Assembly (NCBI GenBank): GCA_019112895.1
Contig: DXIM01000005.1
Span: forward strand, 1-37,850
Direction: 5' to 3'
Source of the DNA: Candidatus Stackebrandtia faecavium
Lineage (GTDB): Bacteria; Actinomycetota; Actinomycetes; Mycobacteriales; Micromonosporaceae
DNA: 37,850 nt
Below are positions 1 through 6,908 of this stretch, piece after piece (position 1 is the stretch's first letter; each line of letters begins with the position of its first letter). Made by a program: the position numbers and the translations under genes. The notes below the pieces were generated by a model, which was given only the letters and a program-made list of their open reading frames with translations, was not told the origin of the DNA and made no database searches.

Positions 1-234
1 AAAGATCAGACCCCACACGAGGACCCCGACCCCGAGGGCCGCGATCGTGGAGCCGATCCACATGTTGAATGCGTCACGAGATTGCGGAGTGGGCAGGGTT
101 CGTGGCCAACCGAAGTGGAAGGCATCTTGAACCGTGCAGCCGGCCAGAACGGGCAACGTGATCACGCCGGCAAAGATCAATCCAATGAGACGGCGCGACC
201 GGCCTCGGGCCGTGGTAGACGGATTTTCGACCAC
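1..234 (-). CDS. ctaC: Cytochrome c oxidase subunit II, N-terminal part (truncated by window edge)
   Basis: The reverse strand from a GTG at 234 encodes 78 residues with no stop before the window edge. The start has an AGAAAGG purine tract about ten bases upstream. Residues 1-14 are polar and basic. A hydrophobic stretch then ends in LAGC, a lipoprotein signal peptidase II lipobox, followed by a short periplasmic segment (FHFGWPRTLPTPQ). The second hydrophobic stretch, MWIGSTIAALGVGVLVWGLI, is the characteristic first transmembrane helix of actinobacterial subunit II. The full protein would carry the CuA centre that accepts electrons from cytochrome c; that part lies outside the window. It is divergent from the cysteine desulfurase gene. 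The family call rests on the helix and lipobox pattern only. Confidence 0.85.
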   Translation of the reverse strand, partial: MVENPSTTARGRSRRLIGLIFAGVITLPVLAGCTVQDAFHFGWPRTLPTPQSRDAFNMWIGSTIAALGVGVLVWGLIF

Positions 235-385
235 CTGCTCAAGCCTTTCTGGGCATCGACTGTTGCGATTGTCGTGGACAAACCACATCTTCGCTCACTG
301 GCGAGACGACCGTGAGCCTACTTGGCCAATGATCCGACTCGGGCCCAGGGGTATGGATTTCTACAACATGTCGTTGAATGACCCC

Positions 386-1516
386 ATGACCACTGCATAT
401 CTCGATGCCGCTACCGCCGCACCCTTGCATCCGGTTGCCCACCAGGCGTTTGAGGCCGCTACAGCCGAAGGCTGGGCGGACCCGGGGAAACTGTACCGAC
501 ACGGCCGGACCGCCCGGCAATTGCTCGACGCAGCCAGGCAGACCATCGCCGACGCGGTCGGGGCGCGCGCCGACGAGGTCCTGTTCACCGGCAACGGAAC
601 CCAAGCGGTCCATGCGGGGATCCTTGGCGCGTTGAGTACCGGCGCCAGAAGTGGACGGACGCTCGTTCACAGTGCCGTCGAGCACTCAAGCGTCCTGTAC
701 GCGGCCCAATGGCACGGTGACCGCGGCGGACATTGCGAAACCAGTGTGGTCGACCGTCTCGGACGCATCCAGGTCGATCAGCTGTCGCGCCAGCTCAGCG
801 AAAACGACTGCGGACTCGTGGCGGTCCAAAGCGCCAACCACGAAGTCGGGACGATCCAACCCATACGCGATGTGGTCGCCGCGTGCGGGAAGGTTCCGTT
901 GTTGGTCGACGCCGCCCAAAGCCTCGGCCGCGTCGACGTACCGTCCGGCTGGTCGATCCTGACGGGCAGCGCACGCAAATGGGGCGGACCGAGTGGGGTC
1001 GGCGTGCTCGTGATCCGCAAAGGCACCCGGTGGCGCACGCCGTGGCCGCACACCCACGAGCTCGACCCCGGCGGCTCGCTGCATCTGCCTTCCGTGGTGG
1101 CCGCCGCCGCCTCATTGCGCGCCGTGATGGCTGACCGCGACCGTGAAAACGCCCGGCTACACGCTCTGACTCGACGTATTCGCGAGCAGACGGCACGTAT
1201 CCCGTACGTCGACGTCGTAGGCGACCCTCACGACCGCTTGCCTCACATCGTCACGTTTTCCTATCCGTTCGAAGACGGGGAGCCTCTGCTGGTGGCATTG
1301 GACGCCGAAGGGTTCTCGGTCTCCGCGGGGTCCGCGTGCACCTCGGCGACGTTGCGGCCGTCGCATGTTCTCGAGGAGATGGGCATCCTGTCGCACGGCA
1401 ACATTCGGGTGTCGCTGCACCACGGCACCACCGAAGCCGACGTCGATGGCTTCGTCGAGGCGCTGCCACGCGTAGTGGCCCGCTTGCGTGAGGAGGCGGG
1501 CGTCGCGGACCTATAA
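386..1516 (+). CDS. Class V aminotransferase, cysteine desulfurase-like
   Basis: A 376-residue PLP enzyme of the NifS/IscS type (fold-type I), expected to release sulfur from cysteine as a persulfide. Visible residues: His100 in SAVEH, Asp175 and Gln178 in LLVDAAQS (pyridine N and PLP contacts), Lys198 in GSARKWGG (Schiff base), and Cys318 in the loop SAGSACTS (persulfide Cys). All catalytic residues are present. The start is uncertain. In-frame ATGs exist at 329, 353, 368 and 386 and none has a convincing ribosome site; 386 is chosen because the family homology begins at TAYLDAATAAP. No SufU, IscU or TusA gene lies beside it, so its acceptor is unknown. It is divergent from ctaC, whose assembly needs other cofactors, and convergent with the Lrp gene with only three bases between stops. 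Confidence 0.85.
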   Translation: MTTAYLDAATAAPLHPVAHQAFEAATAEGWADPGKLYRHGRTARQLLDAARQTIADAVGARADEVLFTGNGTQAVHAGILGALSTGARSGRTLVHSAVEHSSVLYAAQWHGDRGGHCETSVVDRLGRIQVDQLSRQLSENDCGLVAVQSANHEVGTIQPIRDVVAACGKVPLLVDAAQSLGRVDVPSGWSILTGSARKWGGPSGVGVLVIRKGTRWRTPWPHTHELDPGGSLHLPSVVAAAASLRAVMADRDRENARLHALTRRIREQTARIPYVDVVGDPHDRLPHIVTFSYPFEDGEPLLVALDAEGFSVSAGSACTSATLRPSHVLEEMGILSHGNIRVSLHHGTTEADVDGFVEALPRVVARLREEAGVADL

Positions 1517-1519
1517 GTT

Positions 1520-1990
1520 TCACGGCGGCAACAAAGGCGGCCCCTGCCATTGCTGATAGATCAGGTTCGTATGCACCGCCACAACCTCGGGTCTCGCGGT
1601 GAACTCGTCGAGGACGAGGCGCTGCAGCTCGCCGACCCCGGGAACGGCTACCTGCACGAGGAAGTCGTCGCGGCCCGAAACGTGGAACATGCTGCGCACG
1701 TGCGACAGTTGCTGCACGTGCGCGACGAAGGAGGCGACCTTATCGCGGCGATGCGGACGTACCTGGACGGCGAGGAAGGCCTCCAGCGAACGCCCGGTCC
1801 GTGCCGGATCGATGAGGATCGTGTAGCCGATGATGACGCCGGCGTCGCGAAGCCGCGATACGCGGTCCAGGCATGTCGAGGGCGCAACGCCCGCAGCTGC
1901 GGCGAGGTCCCGGTTGGAGGTTCGCGCATTGTTCTGCAATCGCCGCAGAATCTCGAGGTCTATCGCATCAAGCGACACTGTTTCGGGCAT
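1520..1990 (-). CDS. Lrp/AsnC family transcriptional regulator
   Basis: 156 residues, the usual length for this family. The N-terminal half has a winged HTH (LDAIDLEILRRLQNNARTSN, then DLAAAAGVAPSTCLDRVSRL with the recognition helix around residues 38-50). The C-terminal half is an RAM/Lrp ligand-binding ferredoxin-like domain ending in VVAVHTNLIY. The gene is divergent from a trans-sulfuration PLP enzyme. This arrangement resembles MdeR-mdeA of Pseudomonas putida, where an Lrp protein controls methionine gamma-lyase, so a sulfur amino acid effector is a reasonable inference. The ATG is preceded on its own strand by TAAATT and six bases, which suggests a leaderless mRNA. That -10 lies inside a 13-bp palindrome, suggesting autoregulation. 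Confidence 0.93.
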   Translation of the reverse strand: MPETVSLDAIDLEILRRLQNNARTSNRDLAAAAGVAPSTCLDRVSRLRDAGVIIGYTILIDPARTGRSLEAFLAVQVRPHRRDKVASFVAHVQQLSHVRSMFHVSGRDDFLVQVAVPGVGELQRLVLDEFTARPEVVAVHTNLIYQQWQGPPLLPP

Positions 1991-1994
1991 ATGG

Positions 1995-2007
1995 CGAATT
2001 TAATTCG
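1995..2007. promoter_or_regulatory. 13-bp palindrome, candidate Lrp operator overlapping the lrp -10 box
   Basis: CGAATT-T-AATTCG is a perfect inverted repeat with a single central base, in the 52-bp divergent gap between the Lrp gene and the PLP enzyme gene. On the reverse strand it contains TAAATT (1997-2002), a TANNNT -10 box located six bases before the Lrp ATG. The location suits autoregulation and divergent control; binding by this Lrp protein is inference. Lrp sites are often short AT-rich palindromes flanked by GC-rich DNA, as here. Confidence 0.5.
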
Positions 2008-2042
2008 GTCCGCGTCCCATTTGCCAGTTCCACCGCCACGAT

Positions 2043-3203
2043 ATGGCCATGCCGTACTCCTTCACGACCCGCGCCGTCCATGCCGGCCGCGACGACCTCA
2101 ACGAACTCGGCGTTCACGCGCCGCCGATCGACCTGTCCACCACCTATCCCGCACGAGACAGCCACACCGAAGCAGCCCGGATCGAACAGTTCGCTTCGGG
2201 CGAGCAGCCGGACGGTTCACCGATCTACTCACGCCTGCACCAACCCACGGTCGCGCGTTTCGAAGAAGCGTTGGCCGAGCTCGAAACCGCCGAATCGGCG
2301 GTCGCTTTCGCCAGCGGCATGGCCGCGTTGAGCGCCTGCGTGCTCGCGGTATCCGCCGCAGGCAAGTCACACGTCATCGCAGTGCGGCCGCTATACGGCG
2401 GTTCGGATCACTTGCTGGGGGCGAACCTGCTCAACCAGGAAGTGACTTACTGCCGGCCAGAGGCAGTCGCAGACTCGATCCGTCCGGACACCGGACTGGT
2501 GGTGGTCGAGACACCGGCCAACCCCACCCTCGCGGAGGTTGATCTCGAGGCGTTGGCTCAACAGTGCGGCTCGGTGCCGATGCTGGTCGACAACACTGTA
2601 GCCACGCCGGTTCTGCAGCAGCCGTTGCGTCACGGCGCTGCGATCGTGCTGCACAGCGCCACCAAGTTCCTGGGCGGGCACGGCGACGTCCTCGGCGGCG
2701 CCGTGTGCTGCGATGAAGCGTTCGCCCGCCGACTACGGCAGATGCGAGTCGTCACCGGCGGCGTCTTGCACCCGATGGCGGGTTACCTCCTGCATCGCGG
2801 ACTCGCAACTTTGCCGGTTCGGGTACGAACCCAAGCGGCGACCGCCGCCGAGCTGGCCACGCGTTTGACACAGCACTCTGAGGTCGCGCAGGTGGCATAT
2901 CCAGGATTGACAGCGGGTCGTCCTAAACAGATGGAAACCGGCGGCGCATTGTTGTCCTTTCGGGTGCGCCGCGACGCCGCCGCGGTCATTTCGGCGGTGA
3001 AACTGATCACGCCTGCGGTGAGTCTCGGCAGCATCGACACACTGATCCAACATCCGGCCTCGCTCACGCACAGGGTCGTCGGTGCTTCCGACCGAGACGA
3101 CTGCGGGGTGGACGACAGGCTGATACGTCTGTCGGTTGGCCTCGAGGACGTCGAAGATTTGTGGAATGACTTGGATCAGGCCCTCTCCGGTCAGGAGTTA
3201 TAG
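2043..3203 (+). CDS. Trans-sulfuration family PLP enzyme (cystathionine gamma-synthase/lyase-like)
   Basis: 386 residues, family Cys/Met metabolism PP. Seen: YSR at 62-64 (PLP phosphate from the neighbouring subunit), SGMAA at 91-95, Tyr118 in LYGG stacking on PLP, Asp183 in LVDNT, Lys208 in HSATKFLGGHGD (Schiff base). The position that is Cys116 in P. putida methionine gamma-lyase (LYGC) is Gly here, as in cystathionine gamma-synthases and lyases, so a strict MGL assignment is not supported. Substrate cannot be set from sequence alone: cystathionine, homocysteine, O-acylhomoserine and methionine are all handled by this family. ATGs at 2043 and 2049 are both possible; neither has a ribosome site. 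Divergent from the Lrp gene, which probably controls it. Confidence 0.88.
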   Translation: MAMPYSFTTRAVHAGRDDLNELGVHAPPIDLSTTYPARDSHTEAARIEQFASGEQPDGSPIYSRLHQPTVARFEEALAELETAESAVAFASGMAALSACVLAVSAAGKSHVIAVRPLYGGSDHLLGANLLNQEVTYCRPEAVADSIRPDTGLVVVETPANPTLAEVDLEALAQQCGSVPMLVDNTVATPVLQQPLRHGAAIVLHSATKFLGGHGDVLGGAVCCDEAFARRLRQMRVVTGGVLHPMAGYLLHRGLATLPVRVRTQAATAAELATRLTQHSEVAQVAYPGLTAGRPKQMETGGALLSFRVRRDAAAVISAVKLITPAVSLGSIDTLIQHPASLTHRVVGASDRDDCGVDDRLIRLSVGLEDVEDLWNDLDQALSGQEL

Positions 3204-3222
3204 ACCCGCCGGGCGGTCCCGC

Positions 3223-4086
3223 TTACGCCGCCGCACTGCTCCACCGCTCGATTTCGCGCAGTCGTCGCTGAAGGCCCGCTATGCCGTCGGCGACGATTGC
3301 GCGGTCGTCACTGTCGATTCCGTACTTGATCGCATGTACCGAACCCATCCACCAGTAGAAATGAAGTCGTTCCCAAGCGATAGGTGCCCCATACCCGGCG
3401 ATGACCTGGGCGGTCGCACGATGACCGAAGGCAGCAAGCACCCCGACGAAGTCTATGGCCGGGTCCCCTATCGTCGCGGTCTCGAAATCGATGATCGCGG
3501 TGACCTCGCCGTCACCGTTGACCAGCACGTGTTCGGCGCCAAGGTCGGCGTGCACGAAGGTCGGTGTCATCTGCTCGATCGAGGCGAGCATGGCCGTGTA
3601 CCGCTGCCGAACCTGCTGGGCTGTCTCGTCGTCGAGCACCGGCACGATCATGGCGTCGACCCAGGACCAGGTCTGTTCGTATTGCTTCCGCCATACGCGC
3701 GGCGACGCCTCGGTGTCCACCAAGCCCTCGGCGGTGCGCAGATCGAAACCGTGCAGTTGACGCAGGCAATCGCTCAACGACGCGAGGTTGTCGCCGACAC
3801 GGATTCCGCGGCCCGCAAGCCGCGGATACAGCATGTATTCGTGTCCGTGAAAGGTGCCCGTCCATTTCGGCACGGGCACCTCGAAGCCGACCTCACGGGC
3901 CAACGCCGGCAGTAGACGGGCCTCCTTGCGGTGGCACCGTGCGATCTCATCGGTGCGCGCAATGCGCAGGATATATTCGCCGGCTACGTCGAACGTCCAC
4001 GACGCCCAACCACCTGGGATTACACCGACACCCGATTCGGGCAGCCCGTGTGCGGCCAACAGCGGCTGGATTCGACGAACGTCCAC
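3223..4086 (-). CDS. APH-fold phosphotransferase (aminoglycoside/macrolide phosphotransferase-like)
   Basis: 287 residues with a kinase-like two-lobed layout. The catalytic loop is FVHADLGAEHVLV with His179 and Asp181; the metal-binding motif is AIIDFETATIGDP with Asp200. In most APH proteins the loop is HGDxxxxN; here the Asn position is His186, giving an HADLGAEH form. The start is GTG. It lies 38 bases downstream of the adenosine kinase gene on the same strand, so it is likely co-transcribed, and it converges with the trans-sulfuration enzyme. Many chromosomal members of this family act on metabolites such as homoserine, choline or unknown small molecules, so antibiotic resistance should not be assumed. 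Confidence 0.8.
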   Translation of the reverse strand: MDVRRIQPLLAAHGLPESGVGVIPGGWASWTFDVAGEYILRIARTDEIARCHRKEARLLPALAREVGFEVPVPKWTGTFHGHEYMLYPRLAGRGIRVGDNLASLSDCLRQLHGFDLRTAEGLVDTEASPRVWRKQYEQTWSWVDAMIVPVLDDETAQQVRQRYTAMLASIEQMTPTFVHADLGAEHVLVNGDGEVTAIIDFETATIGDPAIDFVGVLAAFGHRATAQVIAGYGAPIAWERLHFYWWMGSVHAIKYGIDSDDRAIVADGIAGLQRRLREIERWSSAAA

Positions 4087-4124
4087 TTTCGCTTCTTACC
4101 CGGGCGCCACGACGACGCTCGATG

Positions 4125-5111
4125 TCATGCGGGGGTTTTTAGATGTCCAGAAACTTCCGCGGCACTGGCGGGACCGTACGATTCGGCCAGCCGCCTCAGG
4201 AACACCTCGGAATCCACCTGGTATTCCTGTGTGCCGATCGTCTCCAGCACGAGAGTCGCCATCAGGCTTCCGACCTCTGCCGCCCGGCGAGACGGCAATC
4301 CCCATGACAGCCCGGCGAAGAACCCGGCCCGGAAGCCATCTCCAACGCCGGTCGGGTCATAAGCATGAATCTCGCGCGCCACCGGCACGTGGATGCGATC
4401 CAACCCGCGACCGACGATCTCGACGCCGTCCTTGCCTAGGGTCGTGACGCGCACCTGGACCTGATCGAGGATCTGTTCCTCAGTCATCCCGGTCTTCGAC
4501 TCGAGCAGTTCCTTCTCGTACTCGTTGGTGAGCAGGAACTTCGCGCCACGAATCAAATCGCGCGCACCGACACCGTCGATGCGGGCCAGTTGCTGGGAGG
4601 GGTCGGCGGCGAACGGGATCCCCAGGTCGCGGGCCTGCTGGCTGTGCCTGAGCATCGCGGCCGGGTCGTTCGCGCTGACGAGTAGGAGATCCAGCCCGCC
4701 GACCTTGTCGGCGACGGTCGTCAGGTCGATCTTGCTGGCTTCGGCCATAGCTCCCGCATAGAAGGAGCCGATCTGGCACATGTCGTCGTCGGTCGTGCAT
4801 ACAAACCGCGCCGTGTAGGCGGATTCGGACACGTGCACGTGGTCGCAGTTGACGCCGTGGCCGGACAACCAGCCTTCGAAGTCGTCGAAAAAATCTTTGC
4901 CGACCGCGCCCACCAGCACAGGTGCCAGGCCGAGCTGGCCCATGCCGTAGCTGATGTTCGACGCGACACCTCCGCGCCTGAGGACGAGGCCGTCAACGAG
5001 GAACGACAGCGAAACTTTTTCAAGCTTGCCGTCGATGAACTGTTCATTGAACCGACCCGGAAAGTGCATGAGGTGATCGGTAGCGATCGAGCCGGTCACG
5101 GCGATCTTCAT
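4125..5111 (-). CDS. adoK: PfkB-family adenosine kinase (AdoK/CbhK type)
   Basis: 328 residues, very close in pattern to the M. tuberculosis Rv2202c product, described as adenosine kinase AdoK and annotated as carbohydrate kinase CbhK. The shared start is MKIAVTGSIATDHLMHFPGR. PfkB signature 1 lies around residues 46-70 (RRGGVASNISYGMGQLG), and signature 2 is DPTGVGDGFRAGFF (252-265), with Asp258 as the catalytic base of the GxGD motif. The DPSQQLARI segment near residue 170 is typical of this subgroup. It would phosphorylate adenosine to AMP (purine salvage); a ribose or other sugar substrate cannot be excluded. AGGA sits nine bases before the ATG. A strong hairpin separates it from the upstream erpA gene. 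Confidence 0.9.
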   Translation of the reverse strand: MKIAVTGSIATDHLMHFPGRFNEQFIDGKLEKVSLSFLVDGLVLRRGGVASNISYGMGQLGLAPVLVGAVGKDFFDDFEGWLSGHGVNCDHVHVSESAYTARFVCTTDDDMCQIGSFYAGAMAEASKIDLTTVADKVGGLDLLLVSANDPAAMLRHSQQARDLGIPFAADPSQQLARIDGVGARDLIRGAKFLLTNEYEKELLESKTGMTEEQILDQVQVRVTTLGKDGVEIVGRGLDRIHVPVAREIHAYDPTGVGDGFRAGFFAGLSWGLPSRRAAEVGSLMATLVLETIGTQEYQVDSEVFLRRLAESYGPASAAEVSGHLKTPA

Positions 5112-5143
5112 CGAGGAGGATCCTAAGAATAGGTAACAGAAAC

Positions 5144-5169
5144 GGCCCGACTGGATTCCCAGCCGGGCC
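5144..5169 (-). terminator. Hairpin after erpA, likely intrinsic terminator
   Basis: An 11-bp stem with one A/C mismatch and a four-base loop (GGCCCGACTGG, attc, CCAGCCGGGCC). Read on the reverse strand it is followed by GTTTCTGTTACC, a moderately T-rich tail. It lies between the erpA stop and the adenosine kinase start, so it would terminate or attenuate transcription between them. Confidence 0.6.
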
Positions 5170-5187
5170 CTTCAGAATAAGCCCCTG

Positions 5188-5205
5188 CATTCCATTAATG
5201 GAATG
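5188..5205. repeat. 18-bp perfect palindrome spanning the erpA stop codon
   Basis: CATTCCATTAATGGAATG equals its own reverse complement. It includes the last codon and TAA stop of erpA. It is AT-rich compared with its surroundings and lies 18 bases from the terminator hairpin. Function unknown; it could be a protein-binding site or an mRNA 3' stem. Confidence 0.6.
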
Positions 5206-5551
5206 AGTCACCGCACGCACATGATCCGCCTGCGTTCGGGTTGTCGATGGTGAAGCCCTGGGCATCGATGCGGTCGGCGAAGTCGATGCTGGCCCCTGTG
5301 AGGTACGGCACGCTCATGCGGTCCACGACGACTTCGAAGCCGTCATAGCCTTGTACCTGGTCGCCGTCGAGTGAGCGCTCGTCGAAGAAGAGCTGGTAAC
5401 GCAGACCCGAGCACCCGCCCGGCTGCACTGCTACTCGCAACCGCAGGTCGTCGCGGCCCTCCTGCTCCAACAGCGCCTTGACCTTGCCCGCGGCGAAGTC
5501 GGTCAGGGTCACGCCGGTCGGGTTTGTGGTTTCGGTCTGGGTGTCGGTCAC
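5195..5551 (-). CDS. erpA: A-type iron-sulfur cluster carrier (HesB/IscA/ErpA family)
   Basis: 118 residues, the standard length. The three cluster-binding cysteines are present: Cys47 in GGCSGLRY, and Cys111 and Cys113 in GGSCACGDSF. The protein would carry Fe-S clusters and pass them to apo-targets; the radical-SAM MiaB and the quinolinate synthase NadA encoded in this window are Fe-S enzymes that could be clients (inference). The GTG start has an excellent AAAGGGAG ribosome site six bases upstream (5558-5565). It lies downstream of glycerate kinase and upstream of adenosine kinase on the same strand, an order also seen around Rv2204c in M. tuberculosis. Confidence 0.93.
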   Translation of the reverse strand: MTDTQTETTNPTGVTLTDFAAGKVKALLEQEGRDDLRLRVAVQPGGCSGLRYQLFFDERSLDGDQVQGYDGFEVVVDRMSVPYLTGASIDFADRIDAQGFTIDNPNAGGSCACGDSFH

Positions 5552-5637
5552 GGTGAACTCCCTTTAAAACGTCTTTGGTTACCACCGTAGCCAACACCAT
5601 GTGAGTCATCGACATTCCGTTGGCCACAAAACGCCGG

Positions 5638-6765
5638 TCAGCTCTTCAGCGGGTGGTATCGGCGGGCGATTCGCTCCCCGTAGGCCTCCAGACCTTCCCG
5701 TGGGCGCCGCTTCGCTTCCTCGACGGAACCGTAATGTTCCGCCAACGAATATGTTCGGTCCACTCCCGCTGTCGCCGCTTCGCGTCTTCCTACGCGTACC
5801 TGTCCAGCGATGACAGTGCAGGCGACGGCGCGTTCTGTGGCGGCCCGCGCAATCATCGAGACCAGTTTGCCGTCCAGCGACTGATGGTCGAAACTTCCTT
5901 CCCCGGTGATCACGAGGTCGGCGTCGTCCATTGCTTCGTCCAGGCCCACCGCCTGGCTCACCAGTTCGGCGCCCGATATTCGCGTAGCGCCCAGGGCGTA
6001 CAACGCCGCTCCGACACCACCAGCGGCTCCTGCGCCGGGTAGTTGTGCCACATCCGGCGGACAACCTGGGACGTCGGCGGCAAGGACTCGCGCATACTGC
6101 TCGAGAGCGGCGTCGAGGATCTGGACCTGATTGTCGTCGGCCCCTTTTTGCGGCCCGAAAATCGCGGACGCTCCCCTGATACCGCACAGCGTGTTGTCGA
6201 CATCGGTGGCGGCCACGAGTGCGGCACCGCGCAGCAACGGGGTCCCGGTCAAGCTCGTACAGGCGCGCAGGCCGCCGCCGCCATACGGCAGCGGTTGACC
6301 GGAGGCGTCTCGCGGCACCATTCCGCAGGCCGTCAGCATTCCTGCCCCACCATCGTTCGTGACGGATCCGCCGAGACCGACCACGATGGTGCGTGCGCCC
6401 GCCTCGGCTGCGCGCATGAGCAGTTGACCGAGCCCGAATGTGGTGGCGCGCATGACGTCGCGGCGTGCGGGCTCGACCAGGTGCAGGCCGATCGCCTGTG
6501 CGCTCTCGACGTAGGCGGTGGTGTCGTGGCGAAGGAATTGCGCGTCGACGTGACGACCGAGCGGATCGGTCACCTCGACGGTGACGCGTCGTGTTTCCAG
6601 CCCGGTTTCCAGGGCGTCGAGCATGCCTGGCCCTCCGTCGGCCAGCGGCACGGCGCGAACGGTGTCGTCGGGCGCTACTCGCCGCCAACCCGTCGAGATC
6701 GCTTCGGCGGCTTCAAGGGCGCTCATGGTTCCTGCGAACTTATCTGGACATATCAAGACACGCAC
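5638..6765 (-). CDS. Glycerate kinase (GK1 family)
   Basis: 375 residues from a GTG at 6765. This start is chosen because the conserved beginning RVLICPDKFAGTMSALEAA follows directly and AAGG lies eight bases upstream. An upstream ATG at 6864 would add 33 non-homologous residues and run towards the nadA promoter. Family motifs: PDKFAGT (7-13), LADGGPGM (41-48), VVGLGGSVTNDGGAGML, ATDVDNTLCG, FGPQKGA, GAAGGVGAALYALGA, and VITGEGSFDHQSLDGK near the C-terminus. It phosphorylates glycerate using ATP, linking glycerate to lower glycolysis. Its counterpart in M. tuberculosis is next to the ErpA gene. It is divergent from nadA and probably heads the leftward erpA-adoK run. Confidence 0.92.
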   Translation of the reverse strand: MRVLICPDKFAGTMSALEAAEAISTGWRRVAPDDTVRAVPLADGGPGMLDALETGLETRRVTVEVTDPLGRHVDAQFLRHDTTAYVESAQAIGLHLVEPARRDVMRATTFGLGQLLMRAAEAGARTIVVGLGGSVTNDGGAGMLTACGMVPRDASGQPLPYGGGGLRACTSLTGTPLLRGAALVAATDVDNTLCGIRGASAIFGPQKGADDNQVQILDAALEQYARVLAADVPGCPPDVAQLPGAGAAGGVGAALYALGATRISGAELVSQAVGLDEAMDDADLVITGEGSFDHQSLDGKLVSMIARAATERAVACTVIAGQVRVGRREAATAGVDRTYSLAEHYGSVEEAKRRPREGLEAYGERIARRYHPLKS

Positions 6766-6908
6766 CTTCGTGACCTTACGCGCGGCCCACGGCACCGTGA
6801 TTCCGCGGCGAACATCACACTGACGGCTGTCGATCATGTCCGTGGCCCATGAGAGAATCACCAATACATGTCAAACCGACGATAATTCGTGACTGCCCAG
6901 GAGTAGGC

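Noticed and set aside
3223-4086. Aminoglycoside resistance gene.
   Set aside because: Only the APH fold is supported; the altered catalytic loop and the metabolic neighbours do not point to a drug substrate.
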